64,000 nt of DNA from Clavulina sp. PMI_390 (GCA_015039315.1 WIDE01000066.1:80588-144587); one strand, 5' to 3'; numbered from the stretch's first letter, positions 32,883 to 45,110 are shown. Notes: generated from the letters alone by a model not told the origin. Numbers and translations are program-made.

Positions 32883-35800
32883 CTATCTGGGACCCGCATT
32901 CGAATTCGCTCGACTTCCTCTCCCTCCATTTGGGGCCACTCCTCCCCCTGGCGTCGTCCCTTCCGTCGGGGTAGCAGCACCCCCTCCCCAGCCCAACCCA
33001 CCCATCACATTCTGCATCGCTTCCCCTACTCCCACTCCTCCAATGGCAATGTTCGCCATGGAGAGCCCACGATTCTGTTGTGGCGCCTGTCGTACGCCAA
33101 ACAGGCGCACGTTAGTACCAAGCCAGATCCCAAGATAGGATGTCCCGTGGACGTAAAGCTCGCCCCAGATAAGGGACGAGAGCCATACGAGAGAGGCTTC
33201 GGACCACTGTGAAGAATGTATCAACAAGGTGTGAGGGCGATAGAAGAGAGAGGGGTGCGCACCTGAAAGCGGCGAGCCATGACGGGTGGTGGTGGTGGAA
33301 GGACATGCTGAATCGAAACAGAGCGCAAGAACTGTAACACAGCAGTGCTCGTCTGGGTGTTCAGCGAGGTCTGCATATCCATCACCTTGGGTAGGAGCTC
33401 CGAGATTACGAGCAGGATGGGATCAAGCGGTAGCCCTTGTTGCCACGATGTCACCTACGGTAGAGTAGATAGAGGTCCAGCGTCAGTTCTTCAGTGTTGT
33501 ATGCCGACGAGGATCCAAAATGTAGCAAGCAGATGCTATAAATAGAGTACGGACCCATTCTTGTGTTGGAACGAATCCATTACGCCCAACACCAGCGGCA
33601 GCCAGTCTTTCCAGTTCAGGATCCAGTCTCATCTGCATTACGCGCTGCTCTTCAGAGGACAAAGATATTGAGCCTGATGTCCTCGCACGCATCTTCCCTC
33701 GCGCCTTCTCCGACATCGTTGGTGGCGGGAGCGGCGACGGAGGCGTCCCTGACCGTTGGGTCGGGTCATTCATGGCGGCTTCGCTGTCCCCAGCATCGCT
33801 CCCCACAGCGCCAGCCCTCCGAGGTGGACTTCGGAGAGAAGCACGCTCAAGCTCAGAGACGAGCGCTGCCCCGCGCACCTCATCATCTTCGTCATCCGAG
33901 CCAGCATCGAAGATCTCTTCTCCTGTACCCGTCGAGTCTGTTCGTAATAACGAGACTTTCTCGGGTGGAGGTGGTGGGCCAGTCGTCGGAGCCTTTCCCT
34001 TAGCTTGGGCTCCAGTACCAGTGCGGCCAGCTTCCCTCTCTTCTTTCAATAGCTTCACCCTTCGTACCTCCTCGAGACCTTTTGCGAGCGTGAACGTCCC
34101 AAGCTCCTCAAAGTTCCTATGTGCTCTGAGAAGCGCATACGTCACGTTCGGGTTCTCCTGAAGCTGGTGGAATATAATACCATTCAGCGCTTCCAACATG
34201 AAGAAGACAAGCCGAGGGTGAGAGTCATCCGCGAGGAGGAAGAGTGGGTTTGAGAATGCCGTGAAGAGGTGGATGAGGCGATTGGAGGATTTGACGGTGA
34301 GGTGTTGGAGATAGGGAGCAGAGTTGGCGAGAGCGATGATCAGGGCAGGGTAGAGCGAGTTAAGAGAGCCTGAGGTAGTGGCAACTACGGAATAGATCGA
34401 CTAACAGCAGTGAATGGAACCGTTGAGTTTATGTAGCAGGAAAGAGTAGAGAGAAGAAGATAAGAACATACAGAGACGAAGAAATCCGCCGCTGTCCCGA
34501 TTGCGACCCACTTCTGCGGTATTGGTATACGAGTGGGCATCGGAGATTGCATCTGCTGCCCGAACCGCTTCTCAGCCGACAACGACTGCATGATGTAGGA
34601 GAGGGCGCGACATAGACCATGATGCTCTGTATGGGTGGAATGAGTGCTTATTCATATCATGACGATAAAACTGAATCTTACGGGGCTTATCCTTGTTCTC
34701 CAGGCAGTAGCATAGAAGGTATGCCGTTACGTCGAGTAATTTCTCAGACTCCAACAGGTATGCGCGGAATTTCTGATGACAAGGAGCATCAATATCGTCA
34801 CATTCCATAACAAGATGGTGAACGCACCTTATTGAGCTCAATCATTTTCCAGAAGAAGACAACTGGATGTTTAGGATGTAACAGTGAGAATCAGTCGACC
34901 AAAATGACAAGATGGAATACTGACAGGTCTCGAGGATGTACGGCACGGGCTTTCGAGATCCTGGCAAGAAGTTTGCCGTATTTGCTAGATCAGTCGCCAA
35001 TATCGATAAGATCCCGTCCAGCACAAAGTCAAAGTCTGACGTGCGATGCTATCAAATATCGAGGACATATAACCAAAGAACTCATCAGAGAGCAAGCCTC
35101 AAAAGAGAATCGCGAATCGCACATACCAATTTCGCGAGGAAGAAGCGGAATGAATTCGATTGTTGGGCAGATGTAGGCCCAGCAGCACCTCCAGGCGACA
35201 CGACCATCTCGCTCGGGGGCGCAGCATCGTCCACCTGATACTCCAACAACACACACAAAACGCCCAAGCAAAGCCCTACAAGCCCGCTCCTGCCCTCCTC
35301 ACCCTTCCTCGCCATGATCAAATGATTATACGGTACACGCTCAACCATACTGCCCAGATTCAAATTACTCGCTACCCCACCGCCTGCATTTCCCGAGCCA
35401 TCATGGTCCATCGCCGTGTTGAGTAACGAGCATAGAATGGAGAGGACGAGACGCCGCGAGGTGCTCTCGCTGTGCACGAGGTGGGCGGTCCATTTGTTTG
35501 GGCGCGCGAGCAGCTCATTTGGCGCGTGGTAGATCGTTTTGGAGAGGAGGATCAGAAGGAAGCGGAGGACTTCGGTTTTGGCGCTGTCGAGCGCAGAGGT
35601 AGAGCCAATAGAGGTCGTAGAACCAATGCCCTTGTCCCTTTAGCGAGAGAGTGTGAAATGTGAGAAGGAGAATATTGTCGTTGTTTCAGGAAAATTGGAA
35701 GGCATGAGAAGAATAATAACTCACCAAATTACGTATTGGATCTTGTGATGATCGACCTGTACGCTCGTTGGAATGGTGAATCCGCAGCAGAATAGCAGGT

Positions 35801-36707
35801 CAATCGTATAGCTGAATAGTTCTTCCGCTAATGATGGCTTCAGTTTCGTCTCGAGCTGAGGAGGAGGAGCGGACGCTGGCGGTGGATCATCCGAGGTGCT
35901 CGTCGCATTCGAGTTCGTCTGTGTGGGCGTCGTATCTTCGTCGTCATCGTCATCTTCGTCGATAACGAATTGAGGCTCTCCCTCCGAAGCAGCAGGATCT
36001 AGTGACGTCGGGACACCTGCCGCAGGTGATACAGGGGGTTGAACGACAGGCTGGCGTTTCCAAAAGAGCTCTTCTTCAAAAGTATCATCGGGGAGCTCAA
36101 AGATAACGGGGAGGATCCTGCCTAGAACCCGCAAGCAGTTGAGGACTTCCTTTGAGGGGTTTCGCTCGCCGGCACCTATAGTGCCTGAAGATGAGCCCCA
36201 TGAGGACGCGAATTTTGGGATGGCGGAAGCAAGGACAGAAGGTGGAGGTGAAGGAAACGTGTGGTCGATGAGGAGGTTCTTGAGCCGGCGCGATACTTCG
36301 CGGACAAGAGTTACGATGTTATGCGGAGCTTCGATGAGGGCGCGGCGAACTATGGAACAACGTAAAGAAAGGTCGAGTGGGTTCAACGCGATAGGCAGAA
36401 AAGATATTTGTAAAGACTCACTGTCTTGCGGCGTGATAAGAGTATAGACATCTGATGCGCTGTCGAATAGTAGCACGTACTATTGGGGTACGTATCATTT
36501 ATCATTTGACGCATCAGCACCATGCCTGTCACACACAGGGAGTACACCTCTGAAAGAAATATAGTAAAGACAGACCTGAGACCAGTACGCATCGTCTGTT
36601 TCTGCAATGGGAGCCTTCTCTGCCAGGCGGGCGATTCCACTCGGTTGCGTCCGGAAGGCGAGCTTTGGATCGTTTCCTATCAGACCGAGTGACTTTGGCA
36701 TGAACAT
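32883..36707 (-). CDS. hid1: HID1-domain protein (Golgi-associated, ftp105/Ecm30 family)
   Basis: HID1 proteins are N-myristoylated or peripheral Golgi proteins needed for sorting in the secretory and dense-core vesicle pathway. Eleven exons were traced, including 36576-36707, 36422-36479, 35725-36349, 35127-35637 and 34828-34862, with the last ending at 32883. Family signatures are ETDDAYWSQ near the N-terminus, LITPQDIRRALIEAPHN, VLNCLRVLGRILPVIFE, YVIWDKGIG, VPYNHLI, SDFDFVLDGILSIL, FFWKMIELNKKF, TRIPIPQKW, PLDPILLVISELLPKV and a conserved W-rich end (SLIWGELYVHGTSYLGIWL). Two low-complexity acidic/proline inserts (around 35.9 kb and 33.7 kb) are typical of fungal members. Single-copy housekeeping gene; the myristoylation Gly2 of animals is absent. 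Confidence 0.9.
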
Positions 36708-37150
36708 CTTTAGACCGCTTTTTATGGCAGATGTTCCTCTTCTATCAGCACTGGGCTACAGCGGCCACGCACTGCAACAAACCCGCACAGTAGGTAATAA
36801 CTGTAGATGTTAATAGCCAGGTCCAGGGCGCAGTCAGGAACATGTTCGATCTTGTCGAAAGCGGTGACGCTTAACACGCCGGATTGAGGGCCTTGGGCGG
36901 GCAGCTAAAATCTCATGACAGACGATGGTGAGGGGAGTATCAGAGGTAGACAATCATCTGTATTATCGCGATGGACTAGACGATCGTCAAGATACATGGA
37001 GAAGGCAGATAGTAGCGACGATGGAACGCTCGAGCAACGATGCATGGAGATGGAGGCAGTGGTACAAGGTAATCAAGAAAGGAGAAAAATGGAGAGAGGA
37101 TTGATGGGTGCTAAAGATGGTATGCAAGTGCAAAAGATGGTGCCGCGGAA
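36708..37150. other. Intergenic region, HID1 promoter and eIF1 3' flank
   Basis: No gene. The plus-strand ORF at 36915-37154 runs antisense to the eIF1 3' flank and has no recognisable content. Confidence 0.5.
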
Positions 37151-37792
37151 TTAAGCTCCGTGCAACTTGATCATGGACTTGGAGAGACCCTCTTCAGTGA
37201 GAAACTCTGCGATCTTGAGACGCTGATCGCCTTGAAGCTGGATGACTTGGCCAAGCTCTTCGTCTTCAACGAGGGTACCGTTGCACGCGAATTCCTATAA
37301 TTGGAATGAAAGTGGACAGGGTCCGATGGCCGACGTCAGCCCCATTGTTTTTGGCGCGCGCGTGGAGACACACAGCCGCAAAAGTCAACGACGACGACGA
37401 CGACGTACCTTCTTGAAAGCTTTGAGGAGTTTCTTAGGATCGTATTCTGGTGAAAGCGCGGGACGATTAGGAGGACAGATCGGGAGCAAAAATGCAATTA
37501 AAGGTATGAGTCAAACAATGACACACCTTTGGGAAGACCTTGGAGAGTGGTCAGAGTCTTACGACCATTACGCTGCTGGATACGAATGTGGATGTAGTTC
37601 TGCTGCGAGCCAACGTCACGAGTGAGATCCTCGCCGTCGTCCGCAAACGGGTCTATAATAGGAAAAATTTGACATCAACAGCGAGGGGCGGTGCCGCGAC
37701 GACAAACACGATGACTTGATCAGCGTGAAAGCCCCATGTTTTGCGCGTCATCGAAACGTACCGTTCTTAGTGAAGTTTTGGATCGCGCTCAT
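37151..37792 (-). CDS. SUI1: Translation initiation factor eIF1 (SUI1)
   Basis: eIF1 binds the 40S subunit near the P site and enforces AUG recognition. Four exons (37762-37792, 37527-37652, 37409-37446, 37151-37294) give 112 aa, the standard length. Diagnostic stretches are MSAIQNFTKN, DPFADDGED, YIHIRIQQRNGRKTLTTLQG, YDPKKLLKAFKK, EFACNGTLVEDEELG, VIQLQGDQR and the end LHGA. The gene uses AT[G]A at 37792 and lies head-to-head with the FYV7-like gene, 201 bp apart. Confidence 0.97.
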
Positions 37793-37993
37793 ACGACGAT
37801 GAGAAGAACTACGGAGAGGCTTGTGGAACGGAGCGAGAGAGAGGAGGACGAGTGTGTTGCGAAACGGGGACAAGCGCGGAGTGGGGAGAGGAGGAAGAGA
37901 GGCAAGATCGCTTACTTAACCAACGCGGAAGCGCCCTGTCCTGTTTCCTTTTTGGGTCAGACCACTAAGCAAACCCATCGAGCTCAACCCTAC
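37793..37993. promoter_or_regulatory. Bidirectional promoter eIF1 / FYV7-like
   Basis: Only 201 bp separate the divergent start codons of two translation/ribosome genes, so a shared promoter is likely. No TATA box is seen. Confidence 0.5.
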
Positions 37994-38867
37994 ATGACAT
38001 TCCAGGCGAGAAAACGCCCTGGAGGTGACCAGCCACGCAAGGGGACGCGTGCTGCACCCAAATTTACACATCTCCCCGCTCAACGAGGTGCGCCTGCTGA
38101 CACTCAAATTTTCAGGACACTCCTTGTGGCCTAACAATTTTATTATCATTCTTCCAGCCAAAAAGCTCAAAGAAGAGTGGATTATAAAGCAAAGGATAAA
38201 AAATGCGTATCGGGCTCAGAAGCGACGCGGAGAAGAGTCCTCTGGCAAACCCGCTTTCCCCAACCTCGATCGGTCCTCTCCGTCAGAGGCTGTTATGGAG
38301 GAAGGCTTAGCTGTGGAAGATAATAACTCTGGGGACGATGCTGAAAATGATGATTCTGAATCTGAATCTTCTGTCGCTGGTCCTTCTAGGGGTCAGAACC
38401 GCCGTTCGCACTCCCCTCCCGCTCGCGAACCAGTCTCCAATGCCTCACACCCCTCAAAGTCCAAAGACAAAGGTCCTTTGGGTGCTCAAACCAAGGCCTC
38501 CCAATCTTCAAAACCGACGCGGCCTTCTGGCAGAAACAACTCCCGTCCTCATACCCTCCATAAGCGTAACCATGCGTCCCAATCACGACAGGCCGGTAGT
38601 GGTGGTGACGCTGATGCTGAGTCGGCACGTATACGGGAGCTAGTGAAAGAGGCATACTCCCCCTCCAGTCTGCATACGTTCAAGTCGGACCCGCTGAAGA
38701 AGCGGGGTAACCGTGATGCGTCGTCCACCAGCAACAGAGGGCGAGGTGGTGGAAGAGGCGGGAGAGGAGGGACGACAGGACGTGGTCAGCCTGATATGAG
38801 GAAGCGTATGGGCGCCCTTCTTGCCCAGATCGAGGCCAACACTGGGGGTCATAGTCGTAGTAGTTGA
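37994..38867 (+). CDS. FYV7-like rRNA-processing protein
   Basis: Yeast Fyv7 is a small basic nucleolar protein of the 90S pre-ribosome needed for 18S rRNA maturation. Two exons (37994-38087, 38158-38867) give 267 aa. The N-terminal basic block (MTFQARKRPG, KFTHLPAQ, AKKLKEEWIIKQRIKNAYRA) and the C-terminal GRGQPDMRKRMGALLAQIE resemble the basic N-terminus and the TGQPxMxxRxxxLLxKI end of Fyv7. The middle is an acidic, Ser-rich, then RGG-type low-complexity stretch (RGRGGGRGGRGG), longer than in yeast. Pairing with eIF1 supports a ribosome-related role. The assignment is by motif memory only. Confidence 0.65.
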
Positions 38868-39871
38868 GCATTTCTGCTGCTCCCCCAAAATCCAAACCCC
38901 ACAGCCTCCGACCCCTCGGTCCCAAATGGCCTAGCAGGGCCCGCTCCTCCGATGTTGAATTGGCTATGACCGAATGCGGCCCGATCAACGATCTAGGATG
39001 CGCCACTATGCTCACGGAAGCCTTATGCCAAGCCGTTGTTGTTTCCCCAAGGCCACGTACTCTACTTCATGATTCGCGGCCATCCGCATAGTTTGGCCGA
39101 CTTGGCAACATAGATTCAACTCATGGATCATCATCGCACGTTTCTACAGACGTAATGTCTTGTTCGGGCGGGAAGCCGTTGTACATCATCATACTGCATG
39201 TACGCACACCGTAACTCTCAAGTCTCAGCCCTGTCATCCCCCTTGTCATGTATTCCACGAGCTGATGGGAGAACCTCTCGAATTGTCTATACCTTTTTGC
39301 CGGAGACCGCGGGCTCAAATATGCCCGAGTAGCCAAAGATAGAGCCTGCTGCCCCACCTGACTTGGCATCACTACGTCTTACATTCGGCGGCGCATCCTG
39401 GATCGGCCTGACACTTCGTGATGCGGACGGAGTTGATATCTCAATAGGCGCTACTACTAACGAGCGACATTTCTGTCAGCTAATGAACCTTACAACTCGA
39501 CGCGACAAGTTTGTTTACGAAAACTAGACCATCACATTTTGCGTAAACAACGGGTGACGCTGTCTCGTACATTCACCTTCCGGTTTAATCTCTTCCGAGT
39601 CTTAATTCCTATACCCGAAGCCCCACATATTTGCATCACCGCCAAACACCCGGGAGTGTGGGCTCATTACGTCTTAGAGGCTCACCCTGTTACATACAGT
39701 CGGATGATCATGCGAACCGTCTGCATGGCAGCCGTGTGAGTCACCCTGATCAGCACTTGGGGTATATATGAGCCAGATCGAAGGCTGGGTTTTCAAACTT
39801 CACTCCACCAACAGTCACTACCCATTCTCCACCCCATCCACTCGAAACCAAACCAACCTACTCATTTCACG
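38868..39871. other. Intergenic region
   Basis: FYV7-like 3' flank and promoter of the secreted-protein gene; no gene seen. Confidence 0.5.
39763..39770 (+). promoter_or_regulatory. TATA box of small secreted protein gene
   Basis: TATATATG, about 102 bp upstream of the ATG at 39872, followed by a C/A-rich leader typical of strongly expressed fungal genes. Confidence 0.6.
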
Positions 39872-40274
39872 ATGAAGTTCGCTGTTGTCCTCGCTTCTCT
39901 CGCTGCCCTCATCCCCCTCGCCAGCGCGGTTGACTACCGTCAGCTCATCACCGTCCCTGCAGGCTATTCGAGCGGCACTGACTTCTGCAATGATTGGATC
40001 AGCGACTGGTGTGTGTTGGTTCATGAAATTTATTCTCAGTCTTCAGTTGCTATATTATGATACATATACTAACCATTCATTTTCACTGAATCGATATATA
40101 TCTAGCCACACCAAGGTGACCGCTGAGGCCTCTGACGAGTTCTTCAACAGCGCGTACTGCGTTCCCGGCGATTATCAAGGCAACAACGTTGACACCGAGG
40201 CTCTCGCTTACTGCGTCTACTCGAAGCCTTACACCACTCAGCTCGCTGCCACTGAGGGCTCGACCGTTGTCTAA
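39872..40274 (+). CDS. Small secreted cysteine-containing protein
   Basis: Two exons (39872-40008, 40106-40274) give 101 aa. A clear signal peptide (MKFAVVLASLAALIPLASA, cleavage after residue 19) is followed by a mature domain of about 82 residues with four cysteines (positions about 38, 46, 66 and 87), enough for two disulfides. There is no transmembrane or GPI signal. Its size and strong codon preference for C-ending codons suggest an abundantly expressed secreted protein or effector-like molecule. I do not recognise the family. A TATA box and short leader support the start. Confidence 0.8.
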
Positions 40275-41061
40275 ACAGTGAGTAATTGATTCTTGGATAA
40301 TCATTCGATTTGAGCCCTGACTCACACGAAACGCAGATCTTCTCCGGGACTGGCTCTCAAAGTCAAGCCTCCAATGCAATTACGTACTTGCACCTAACCC
40401 GAGAATACACGATCATTGTATGACACTGTTCTTAATTCGTGTGATGTTCTATTGAGATGATGCCAAATGCCAATGTGGAGAACAGCAATGTTGATACTGA
40501 GGACTTTAAGAAAGAACAGCCAAGGAAATTAATCTCTTGATATTAATCAAAGTAGGCTGAAATCATTTGATTGAAAGAGAGAGGCTCAGGAGATGGACAT
40601 AGGCGCAATCAGTGGTTCTGATGGACTTCTCAGTTCTCACGCTTTGTGGACAGCCACTACACATTGCACAAACCTCCTCCACTGCAAGTGCGTGAGCTGT
40701 AATCGAGAGCTGAAACAGGTAGTTCTTTTATACTGGAAGCTACACCAATGAGTGAGAATGAATTCTTTGCAGTATCATTCAAGACCTCTTGCTGAGTTGG
40801 TGTGATGCCGCACGACTCGCCATCCCCCTCGACTCCGCTTCTATGGCCACAGCACTGCCCTCTCCCCAGTCCATATGGGGATCCAAACTTCCCCGCCTGG
40901 AGCCCCTAATAAACGGGATCAGGCGCCCATAAGTCAATGTCTAATATATCAGCCATTGAACACCCATCATGATCGCCTCAGCCTTCAGGCTGCCTCATGG
41001 ACAACACTACCTCGTGGCTAACATAGAGACGTTGTCTTCGCAACCATCTCCACGACGACGC
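40275..41061. other. Intergenic region
   Basis: No gene supported. The in-frame ATG at 40969 could extend the next gene by 31 residues, but the second copy of that gene lacks this extension. Confidence 0.45.
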
Positions 41062-41523
41062 ATGAGTTCCCCCCGCAACGAAAAAGTCTATCGTATCCAA
41101 GACGCGATGAGCGGAGGATTTGTTGCGCTATCGGTGATCTCCCTCATAACTGGACTCTACGGGCCTGATGCGTTCAAGGCGGTATCACTTGCCACGGGGG
41201 TTTTTTCGATTCTGGGGAGCTGGGCAGCATCGTCTTCGAGGTGACTATACGAACCCTATCCGTTGACCACCCTTGAGGCTATCCAGAGCCTGACATATCT
41301 AATCATCATTGCCTTCTATTCGCGCTCTTATAGAAGGTCGATGCTGGCAATACCTCTCTCTCCAATAGACCTCGAGAATGCTATTTCCACTTCCAACATA
41401 ACTTTGACTGGCTCGCAAAGGATGTCTCCGGAGTTCCCTAATCATCGAGGCAATACACCTGTCACAGATTGGCCACGCTGTCGGTATCTCCCCCGTCGTA
41501 AAGTCTATAATTCATATATCTGA
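41062..41523 (+). CDS. Orphan small membrane protein, copy 1
   Basis: Exons 41062-41240 and 41334-41523 give 122 aa. The N-terminal half has a basic start, then GGFVALSVISLITGLYGPDA and AVSLATGVFSILGSWAA, two short hydrophobic segments that could form a hairpin or two helices. The second exon is hydrophilic and Pro/Ser-rich. Copy 2 (42525-42974) has an identical exon 1 length (179 nt) and the same ISLITGLYGP..VSLATGV.SILGSWA core, so the start at 41062 is favoured. No known family recognised. Confidence 0.65.
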
Positions 41524-41566
41524 CCTTTCCGTATCCCTCCTGTCTGTCGTAGTGCGCCTCCGATCG

Positions 41567-41820
41567 ATGTCTCAGCCATCGCTATCTTCAGTGCTCAAGC
41601 CCAACTGGACAATTGATGATACCAAGGCTCCTGAGCCACTTCATTTTCGTTCTACAAGTAAGTCTATATATTAAATTACCGGATTTATTGACGGAAACCT
41701 GAACTACTTTTCACAGTTCAACATTCCCTCCTGCCTCTCTATGGCGGTCCTTCAGGAGAACCGTTTCTGGCATACAACCCGCAGACACATCCGAATACTC
41801 CCTCCGGGTCTCCTGTCTAA
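41567..41820 (+). CDS. Orphan small protein MSQPSLSS, copy 1
   Basis: Exons 41567-41657 and 41717-41820 give 64 aa. It begins MSQPSLSSVLKPNW and includes EPLHFRST and HSLLPLYGG. It is hydrophilic, with no signal or membrane segment. The paralogue at 43040-43302 has the same exon 1 length (91 nt), the same first eight residues and the same intron phase. It follows the small membrane gene by 43 bp on the same strand. It could be a separate gene or downstream exons of one transcript. Confidence 0.55.
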
Positions 41821-42524
41821 TCACTCTAATCTCGTCTACCGGGATGTTATCTCTCTCTGGCTTTGAGTTCAGTCATGCTGGTCGTGACACTTTGCTCGCG
41901 GTAGTAGGGCCCGAGATGATGCATAGTTCGGTTCTGATGTACTTAAGCTGAATTGTATTCTGTAATAGTGTGCTTAATCCATCTGATTTGTTTCTCCAAT
42001 CCGAACAGCTCAATGAATGCTTCGACTTGACTGCGGTTCTCGCAAAGTGTAGTTTTAAGGAAGTTCCGCCAATCTGGTCGCTCATAAACCCTAACACGGC
42101 CAGAGTAGCCTTTCTCTAAATCATACGAGATCTCAACTGCGCGAGAGCAGCGGCCAACGCTGACGAAGTAGATGGCCACAATTGAATTGAATTGATGACA
42201 GGCAGTCAACAGCAGCAAATAAAGGAGTGGCTCGGTAACGTCGACTGTACTTGCTCTCCAAAGCGCGCACTTGGTATCAAACAGTCGTTGCATCATCCCT
42301 CTAGTTGAATGTGGCTGAATTAATCTAGCCTTTGGGGGTCCCCCTGTACTGATGCGGATCCTCCAATATCACACCATTGAGTCTCGGTCCCCCGCATAGC
42401 CTCTAGACGCTGCCTCCAGGCTGCCTCGTTGATTGCATGCGGCTGTCTCACTGCATAGCCCAATTGGGGCGAGTTAATCCCTCTTCCCGCCCTTCAACGC
42501 CGTGCATGCCTCGTTGTCCAGCGC
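41821..42524. other. Region between the two cassette copies
   Basis: Contains a minus-strand ORF (41943-42296, 117 codons, ending LEKQIRWIKHTITEYNSA) that I cannot assign and that lacks a paralogue beside cassette 2; possible but unsupported gene. Confidence 0.35.
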
Positions 42525-42974
42525 ATGAGTTCAGCTCATAGGACCAGATTCCGTCGTATACAGCGTATTGCTAGCGGGGGATTTGTGACGCTTGCTGTTA
42601 TCTCGCTCATCACAGGCCTTTATGGGCCTGGTAAACTGAAGGTGGTGTCGCTGGCCACGGGTGTCGTGTCAATTCTGGGGAGCTGGGCGACGGCAAACAC
42701 AAGGTAAGTGATAAGTACTCTGGTCGTCCTCAGCCGTTTGACCGGAATCTAGAACCTTACTTCTCATCATAATTTCCTCGTGTCTGATCATTCCAGAAGC
42801 CAAATCTCAGAACTTCCCTTGTATACCGACCTCGCGAGTCCTGTTTCTTCCACTAGTATGACGACTGCTATCCCTCTCCGAACTGTCACTCCGACCACGC
42901 CTTATTCTATCCGAAACGCGTCCGCAACAAACGCGCCACGTCGTCAGTTCTTCTATACTCGCGAAGCTCAATGA
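42525..42974 (+). CDS. Orphan small membrane protein, copy 2
   Basis: Exons 42525-42703 and 42797-42974 give 118 aa. The core (ASGGFVTLAVISLITGLYGP, VVSLATGVVSILGSWA) is nearly identical to copy 1, while the second, Ser/Thr/Pro-rich exon has diverged freely. This pattern suggests selection on the hydrophobic first half. No known family recognised; probably an intracellular-membrane protein. Confidence 0.65.
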
Positions 42975-43039
42975 CCCCAAATAACAGATTCGCATTCGCC
43001 CTCCCGATATACCCTTCTCTGATAGTACGCTTCCGATCC

Positions 43040-43302
43040 ATGTCTCAGCCATCACTATCTTCCTCATTCGCCGCCGACTGGGTGAACGAACATCCCAAAC
43101 TTCCCGAGCCGCCTCATGTCCGCGACACGAGTCAGTCCAAATCCAATTGTCTGATCAATCAAAATAGCTACTAATTCACTTAGGTTGGATGACAGTTCGA
43201 CTCAGCCTCCTTCCTATTCATGGAAATGCCTCTCCTTCACTCGAAACACCTCTGACTGCTAGCTCATCAGCCTTCTCGGAGGCTTCTCCCCTGCAAACGT
43301 GA
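43040..43302 (+). CDS. Orphan small protein MSQPSLSS, copy 2
   Basis: Exons 43040-43130 and 43184-43302 give 69 aa. It begins MSQPSLSSSFAADW and includes LPEPPHVRDT and a Ser-rich tail ending SPLQT. Exon 1 equals that of copy 1 in length and phase, and the position downstream of a small membrane gene is conserved. No CaaX end, so it is not a pheromone precursor. Confidence 0.55.
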
Positions 43303-44077
43303 TTGTCCCACCAACCACGCACACGATCTGCGCTTTCCTCGTCATTATTAGTTGATCTAATCCTGATCATGAAACCGTGGTTTGAATTTTACTCATCGGT
43401 ACGACGCAACTCGTTCCACCTTCCTATGGGCCATGGATTCAACTCCTTCGCCACAATACACCACTTCTGCTGTTTTTACATTTATTCCTTCGTTTCTTTT
43501 TGGTGCTTCTGTTTGTGCTTTGGGGCCTCGCCTCCTTTCTGGCGGCTACGAGGCTTGCTGATTCTTGACGAATCAAAGGACACTCAATAATATTGTTTGT
43601 TTTCTTAACGTATTTCTCCCCCCATCATAGCTTATCCTGTCTTTTTGGATGCGCTCGCTCCCTATATTGCTGTAAATTATGCGTCACCTGGTCGTGCTCG
43701 CCCATTCCCTCCCTCCTCCCCCTTCCCCCGCTTCTCCCGCAATGTTTTCTTGGTTCTTGATGGATCATTTGGTACTGAGTGCCGCCATTTTGTTCTTAAC
43801 ATATTTTCTTTTCTTGTCACTATCCAACCTGTTCTTCGCTATTCTTTTTTGGCTAGTCCATATTGTGCTGCTTGTAATATATATCTTCTCTTCAGTGTGG
43901 CACCCTGTGTGCTTATGAGCTCCCTGGCCAATTTGAGTTCCTGGGAGTGTCTTGGCGATCGCCGATAGTGGTATCTTATCAAGAATAGGATAATGGAGGC
44001 CATTATTGAATGGCTTAAGCATTCAATTTCTTAGTACCAACTTCGGTATCAATCTCAGTACAGAATCTGGCGGTCGG

Positions 44078-44107
44078 GGAGTGTGATGGAGTGTGATGGA
44101 GTGTGAA
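44078..44107. repeat. Three 10-bp tandem units
   Basis: Unit GGAGTGTGAT repeated at 44078, 44088 and 44098 (last unit ends in AA). Confidence 0.8.
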
Positions 44108-44699
44108 ACACGAAGCTCACGACAGAGCTGTCACAGCGTTCATTTGACGCGAGGCTCCGATAATGCACCCTCGATTCAGACTTCTGGAATCGCCACGATA
44201 TCATTGATCTCAATGCTTTGAATTGTCGGTCATTTAGAGCCTGCAGGATTACACGGTCAAATCGTGGAGACAGAAAACAATCTACGAGAATCCCAGCGTC
44301 GAGAATAGCATTGTCAGGTGGTGCTCAACTAGGAAATGGACGTCAGAACGACTCGTAGAGCACTCTCAATATTTGATAGAATCACTCTCCACGTCAACTG
44401 GGATGTAAGTCGGAATCCTAGTCGAGTCGGGCTATCTTTAGAGGTCTGTAGATCACAGGTCTGTGGTCGAACAGAAGAGATCGTAACTATATTCTTTGCT
44501 GATCCCACAGATTTGAGCGGTTGCCGAGTATTTATTCATATGTAGTACTGTGAACGTGCGCCAGTCGGGATCGGCTTGACATGCCAAGAATCATGTGGAT
44601 CTGGCGGGAGCAGCTGTAACGAGTCATGAGATTGTGCATCGTTACAGCCTTTGAATCACGATCGATGGACGAGGTAGTGGCATTGTGCCACTGCCTCAC

Positions 44700-45110
44700 G
44701 GTCGGAAATGCCCAGTCTGTGAGAATATACCCATAGCAATGAACGGGGTGAATTAGCCCATTGATATTGTGGCGCTTCAGCGCCAGGGCGTGCACGTCCC
44801 TGTAGTGCTGGCCAAGCGTAGCTGAAGATGTCGAAAAGGCGAGTCTGAGTATCAGGGAAGGGATTTTTTTTTATAGATATATTGCCAATGGGTTCATCTA
44901 TATGTTGGGCCCATGAAGGTTGCCAAGGTTGAGATAAGCTCTGTTGGAGGTTGATTGGGACGTGCGAAAACCAGTTGCCCTCGGCGACATTGTTCTCTTC
45001 AATCATGCCGGCAATAAAGTAGCCCCGCCAACCCACGAGCTTCGATTGTAGAAAACCGAGGATGTGCGCTCCTCGTCCCCGCCACATCCTTTTCCCCCTT
45101 CTCTGCGGTT
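44700..45110 (+). repeat. Upstream segment duplicated before 7TM-5
   Basis: Shares blocks such as GTGAGAATATACCCATAGCA, AACGGGGTGAA, CCAATGGGTT and GGCAATAAAGTAG in the same order with 47483-47820. Confidence 0.75.

Noticed and set aside
33563..34161. Plus-strand ORFs of 129-146 codons
   Set aside because: Antisense to the low-complexity part of the HID1 gene.
41567..43302. Small proteins considered as mating pheromone precursors
   Set aside because: No C-terminal CaaX motif, and the neighbouring seven-helix genes are DUF6533-like rather than STE3-like.
43679..43918. Highly hydrophobic 79-codon ORF
   Set aside because: T-rich noncoding composition, no splice context and no paralogue.
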